Source of the DNA: CAWDMN01 sp963803155
GTDB taxonomy: Bacteria > Acidobacteriota > Terriglobia > Versatilivoradales > Versatilivoraceae
Assembly (NCBI GenBank): GCA_963803155.1
Contig: CAWDMN010000038.1
Span: 50,172 to 114,171, forward strand
Reading direction: 5' to 3'
Length of the DNA: 64,000 nt
A model generated the notes under the pieces. It had not been told where the DNA came from. It ran no database searches and was given only the letters and a program-made list of their open reading frames with translations. Position numbers and translations under genes: made by a program. Each line of letters begins with the position of its first letter. Positions within the stretch are counted from its first letter, which is position 1. This document shows positions 60,945 to 64,000 of this stretch, piece by piece.

Positions 60945-62705
60945 CTACGACACTGCCGATTCCGCCAACCGCCGTAATATGCCCCCCGGTTCAGCCACAC
61001 CCAGCCTGGCAATTTCATTGGCCCGCTCGGCGGAATCGGCAACGGCATATATTCGCAATTCATCGGCATTTCCCGATGGACGCACATGGGCGACATCTCC
61101 ATTTCCGAAATAAATGCGGATGCCATCTGTCCAATCAATTTTTGTGATGGAACCAAATCCCCAATCAGATGGAAAGAAACCGGAAAGTTCATGGCGGATT
61201 TGCTGGAGATGGCGCGTTTCTTCTTCCTTCAGGGCAACCAATGAACCTTCAAAGCCTTCACATTCTACCGATCCCAATTCGAAACATACTTCCATAACAT
61301 TGCGATTGGAAGGAGAAAAACGGCCGATAATTTGCTGGCTGATTGAACGAGAGACCTTCTTGAGCAAGGCTGCCCTGCTATACCGCTTTGGCAAAGCGTC
61401 GAAAAGAGCGGGGATGGGAATATTTTTTTCGGATGCGGCAAAAAGGACACATAGAATCGGCAAAACGGCGTCGCGAGTGGGAAGGGAACGCAAGAATCTC
61501 CCTTCATTTTCCAGATCTGTTCCGGTGAGAAATCCGCCGTTGGCTTCCCATCCCATAACTCTCTGCTTCCCTTTCCGTTTGGCCTTCTCCATGGCGGCTA
61601 TAACGTGCGGAGAACCAATTCGCGTTTTAGGTTCGAGCAGATTCTTTAGGTTCCCCCGGTCAATTCCATCGTTGCACGTAATGGGAACAACGACAGCGTC
61701 AGCTCCCAAATACTCGGCCACAATCATCCCCGCCAGATCGCCCCCAAAAAAGCGCACCTGCTGGCACGCTGAGGCTGACTGGGGAGGCTCCAGGCCAAGA
61801 ATTAAGGGCCGATCGCTATCTCCATCAGTGGACACCACGGCGTCGAATGCTCCCCCTCTGGCGCTCATTTCCTCAACCAGTGTCTGAATTTTCGCGAGCA
61901 CTGCATCATCGACGTTCTCCGTGTCAATCGGAACAAACACTTCGCTACGGCCAGCCGGAACCACTTCGGCGCCAAACTTTTCCAGGATCTCCGCCAGCAG
62001 GTCGCGGCCTACCGCGGAGTGTTGATAAACCAGGATACGCTTGCCCTTCAAAGGGCGGCCTGAAAAATATTGCGCGTACCGCTGAAGGTAGGCTCGGCGA
62101 GCCGAATCTGTTTCAGGCAACAAGTCACGAGGTCCCCCTTTGAACATGCCCTGTGCATTAAAAGAGGAAGACTCCGCCGATTGCCCGTAAATTTGCCGCC
62201 GGACCTGTTCCACTTGAAAGTTGACCGGCGCCTCGTGATGCTTGAGCAATTCCCCGATGGAGGTGTTGACTTTATATCCATTGCGTTCAAAAGGGATGTG
62301 ACTACCCGTAATCATGATGCTCCCCTTGCCTTGGGAAATGGCAAAATAGGTGAGCGCCGGCGTCGGGATTCGTCCAAGATTGATTGGCCTCATACCAGCA
62401 TCGCGAATGGCCTGTTCCACCGCCTGGGCTATCTCCCCTCTTCCAGATTCTTCTTTCACCAAAGCGCTGGAACTTGGCCGCAGATCGTAAGCATAATAAA
62501 AAACATCTCCCGCTCTGATCCCCCCTTCCGGCGATGGCAATGAAAGTAAAAATTGCAATTCCGCCAACGTATTGATGTACACCTCGAGTTGGGTCAAATC
62601 CGCCACATCTCCGCGGCGTCCGCTGGTGCCAAAGCGCAATTCACGCGGTTCGTATTTGAGGCTAGCTCTCAAGTTATCCGGCCGTAAAGCTGAAATATTG
62701 CTCAT
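60945..62705 (-). CDS. Phosphohexomutase (phosphoglucomutase/phosphomannomutase family)
   Basis: Interconverts hexose 6- and 1-phosphates by a phosphoserine mechanism. The 586 residues carry ELRFGTSGRRGD (22-33), the active-serine loop MITGSHIPFERNGYK (131-145, Ser135), the magnesium loop TDGDSDRP (293-300; Asp294, 296, 298), the sugar-binding GWEANGGF (385-392, Glu387) and the phosphate-binding RPSGNADELRIY (542-553). TGSH.IP replaces the more usual TASHNP, a variation seen in some subfamilies. The protein is longer than typical 450-residue bacterial ManB. GAGGGGG precedes the ATG. Neighbouring manA suggests use of mannose-6-phosphate, but glucose-6-phosphate cannot be excluded. Confidence 0.88.
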   Translation of the reverse strand: MSNISALRPDNLRASLKYEPRELRFGTSGRRGDVADLTQLEVYINTLAELQFLLSLPSPEGGIRAGDVFYYAYDLRPSSSALVKEESGRGEIAQAVEQAIRDAGMRPINLGRIPTPALTYFAISQGKGSIMITGSHIPFERNGYKVNTSIGELLKHHEAPVNFQVEQVRRQIYGQSAESSSFNAQGMFKGGPRDLLPETDSARRAYLQRYAQYFSGRPLKGKRILVYQHSAVGRDLLAEILEKFGAEVVPAGRSEVFVPIDTENVDDAVLAKIQTLVEEMSARGGAFDAVVSTDGDSDRPLILGLEPPQSASACQQVRFFGGDLAGMIVAEYLGADAVVVPITCNDGIDRGNLKNLLEPKTRIGSPHVIAAMEKAKRKGKQRVMGWEANGGFLTGTDLENEGRFLRSLPTRDAVLPILCVLFAASEKNIPIPALFDALPKRYSRAALLKKVSRSISQQIIGRFSPSNRNVMEVCFELGSVECEGFEGSLVALKEEETRHLQQIRHELSGFFPSDWGFGSITKIDWTDGIRIYFGNGDVAHVRPSGNADELRIYAVADSAERANEIARLGVAEPGGILRRLAESAVS

Positions 62706-63195
62706 TCTAAAACCCCCTCAAAAATCCCTTCTGTAAGGTGACCCGCGGCGGAGGAAACCATCCAGCTGGCGATGAATTGAGGACCGGCGCTCACGCCATA
62801 CCGGGATCGTTTTCGGACTCGCGGGGCCTGTCCCCGCACTCCATTTTTATCGTCATGGGTTGTCGGAAGCAGAGTCAGGAGAGGAATCGCTTGAAAACCA
62901 TAAGAGCCAGCTCAAGCTTTTCCGTCAGGGGGAAACCTAGATCCACAGCGATGATTGCATTGAGTGTGAAGACATTCGCACTTCTTCCTTAAGCCATAAA
63001 TAAAGGGCCTTCAGGCGGGGCATTAGGACATCCCGCTATTCCAGGGGCTGCCTTCATCACCGCATCACGCCATGGGAGCATGATTGGCCAGCACACCAAT
63101 GCGCTATTCCCGGTTCGGGGGTCGAAATTTGAGATGCGTTGAGCTCTTCGCAACAACGCATCTCGACTTATGCCCTTGGAAGTCCAGGAAGGCTA
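62706..63195. other. Non-coding gap, 490 bases
   Basis: Left half is GC-rich with GCGGGG/CCCCGC and ACCCGCGGCGG repeat-like text near 62740-62845; no gene is supported. The right half holds the hairpin at 63131-63164. The phosphohexomutase promoter should be in its left part. Confidence 0.4.
63131..63164 (-). terminator. Hairpin downstream of the TPR gene
   Basis: GAGATGCGTTG (63131-63141) pairs with CAACGCATCTC (63154-63164) across 12 bases. It lies 31 bases beyond the stop codon of the TPR gene; the minus-strand continuation is AAATTT, a weak T-tract, so termination is plausible but not certain. Confidence 0.5.
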
Positions 63196-64000
63196 TTATT
63201 TCGCTGCCGCGTTGTTTTTCAGGATTTTGAGCAAATCGGTGAATGCTGCATCGGTTGGGCGAAGCTTGATGCCTTCTTCACAAATCTTAATGGCTTCAGC
63301 ATATTTTTTCTGATGTCCGTATGCCAGGCTCAAGGCATAAATCACATCAGAATTAGATGGATCCAGTTCCCTCGCTTTTAAAAGCTCCGTTTCTGCCACG
63401 TTGAATTTTTTGTCATTCAGTGCCTTTTCCCCTATTTGGTAATGACTCATCATATTCAGCTGTTTCGCCATATCCTGAAACTGCGCGGGATCAAGGCTGG
63501 CCGCTTTCTGAGCGGCATTTAGGGCCGGTTCCCAATCTGCCAACAGGGCATTAGCTTTGGCGATATTAGCCCAAATGATGGGGGAGTTGGGAGCATATTT
63601 GAGAACGTTTTCGTAATGGCTTAAGGCAGTCTTAAAGTCCTTCTGCTGAAAGGCAGCATTGCCATCTGACTCTTCCTTCTTCATATATTCCCCGCTGATC
63701 AATTTGATGTCCAGCGGGACATCTTCGTTTTCAATTTTTATCCCTTCCAGCTTTCGTTCCAAAAATCCTTGTTTCTGCGCGATAAAAACATACTCACCCG
63801 CCGCCAATCCGTCAAAAACTAATTCCCCTTTTTTATTGGCTTTCTTCACTTGCTCTTTCTTGGATTCATTGTTGATCACTTTGGCGGCTGCCTCACCCAG
63901 AGGCTTTCCTTGATCATCATAAAACTGGACTTTCAACTTGGCGGCAAAAACAGCTCCGCAAAACAGCAACAGGCACCCTGTCGCCAAAACTCTCTTCAGC
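63196..64000 (-). CDS. Exported TPR protein with N-terminal carboxypeptidase-regulatory-like domain, 5' end beyond window
   Basis: The frame is open to the window edge; visible residues begin LKRVLATGCLLLFCGAVFAAK, which is the body of a signal peptide, so only a few N-terminal residues are missing and the start lies beyond base 64000. After cleavage near AVFA comes a beta-sandwich of CarboxypepD_reg type (VQFYDDQGKPLGEAAAKVINN ... KKGELVFDGLAAGEYVFIAQKQGFLERKLEGIKI), then TPRs (GNAAFQQKDFKTALSHYENVLKYAPNSPIIWANIAKANALLADWEPALNAAQKAASLDP; AYGHQKKYAEAIKICEEGIKLRP). It is a periplasmic or surface scaffold protein of unknown partner, similar in style to the TPR proteins at the left of the window. 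Confidence 0.8.
   Translation of the reverse strand, partial: LKRVLATGCLLLFCGAVFAAKLKVQFYDDQGKPLGEAAAKVINNESKKEQVKKANKKGELVFDGLAAGEYVFIAQKQGFLERKLEGIKIENEDVPLDIKLISGEYMKKEESDGNAAFQQKDFKTALSHYENVLKYAPNSPIIWANIAKANALLADWEPALNAAQKAASLDPAQFQDMAKQLNMMSHYQIGEKALNDKKFNVAETELLKARELDPSNSDVIYALSLAYGHQKKYAEAIKICEEGIKLRPTDAAFTDLLKILKNNAAAK

Overview
The window is bacterial chromosome from a Gram-negative organism. The proteins carry Sec and Tat signal peptides, and several are periplasmic c-type cytochromes. The gene families (CRTAC1/ASPIC FG-GAP proteins, TPR-FG-GAP fusions, Tat-exported Gfo/Idh/MocA oxidoreductases, SUMF1-fold proteins, HzsA-related proteins, sodium:solute symporters) are those abundant in Acidobacteriota and in the Planctomycetes-Verrucomicrobia group. 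No rRNA or other phylogenetic anchor is present, so the phylum stays open. Most genes lie on the minus strand. Spacers hold several families of short palindromic dispersed repeats.

Layout. 1-8.3 kb: a DDE transposase cut by the left edge, then an FG-GAP/ASPIC protein and a TPR protein on plus, facing a very large TPR-FG-GAP-ASPIC protein on minus. 8.7-16.3 kb: manC, a VirJ/AcvB-like hydrolase, a Spy/CpxP-like protein, an SSS symporter, a DAHP synthase and a RidA-family protein. 16.5-26.4 kb: a minus-strand cluster of six exported proteins, namely an ASPIC/FG-GAP protein, a monoheme HzsA-related propeller, a YVTN/MauG/cytochrome c554 hexaheme fusion, a regulator-type propeller and two paralogous LIV-type binding proteins. 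It is preceded by about 740 bp of AT-rich non-coding DNA and is the most unusual system here. 27-31 kb: a Gfo/Idh oxidoreductase, a SUMF1-fold protein and ApbE. 31.7-38.7 kb: a cell-wall block (dapB, dapA, dapD, an M20 amidohydrolase, dacB, an M24 peptidase). 40-42.8 kb: a GntP-type sugar-acid permease with a Tat-exported enolase-superfamily protein. 43.2-49.5 kb: the ATP synthase operon atpF'-F-H-A-G-D-C, without atpB or atpE. 49.8-57.6 kb: trxB, mutT, proline dehydrogenase, a low-molecular-weight phosphatase, glnB, glnD and a B-box membrane protein. 57.7-64 kb: metK, manA, a phosphohexomutase and a TPR protein cut by the right edge.

How the genes work together. manA, a phosphohexomutase (62.7 kb) and manC (9.7 kb) can take fructose-6-phosphate to GDP-mannose. 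dapB, dapA, dapD and possibly the M20 enzyme supply diaminopimelate, and dacB trims peptidoglycan. glnD would modify PII (glnB), whose Tyr51 is conserved. The 16-26 kb cluster looks like a periplasmic electron-transfer and ligand-binding module of unknown substrate. All calls come from reading the sequence and recognising motifs; no database search was run.
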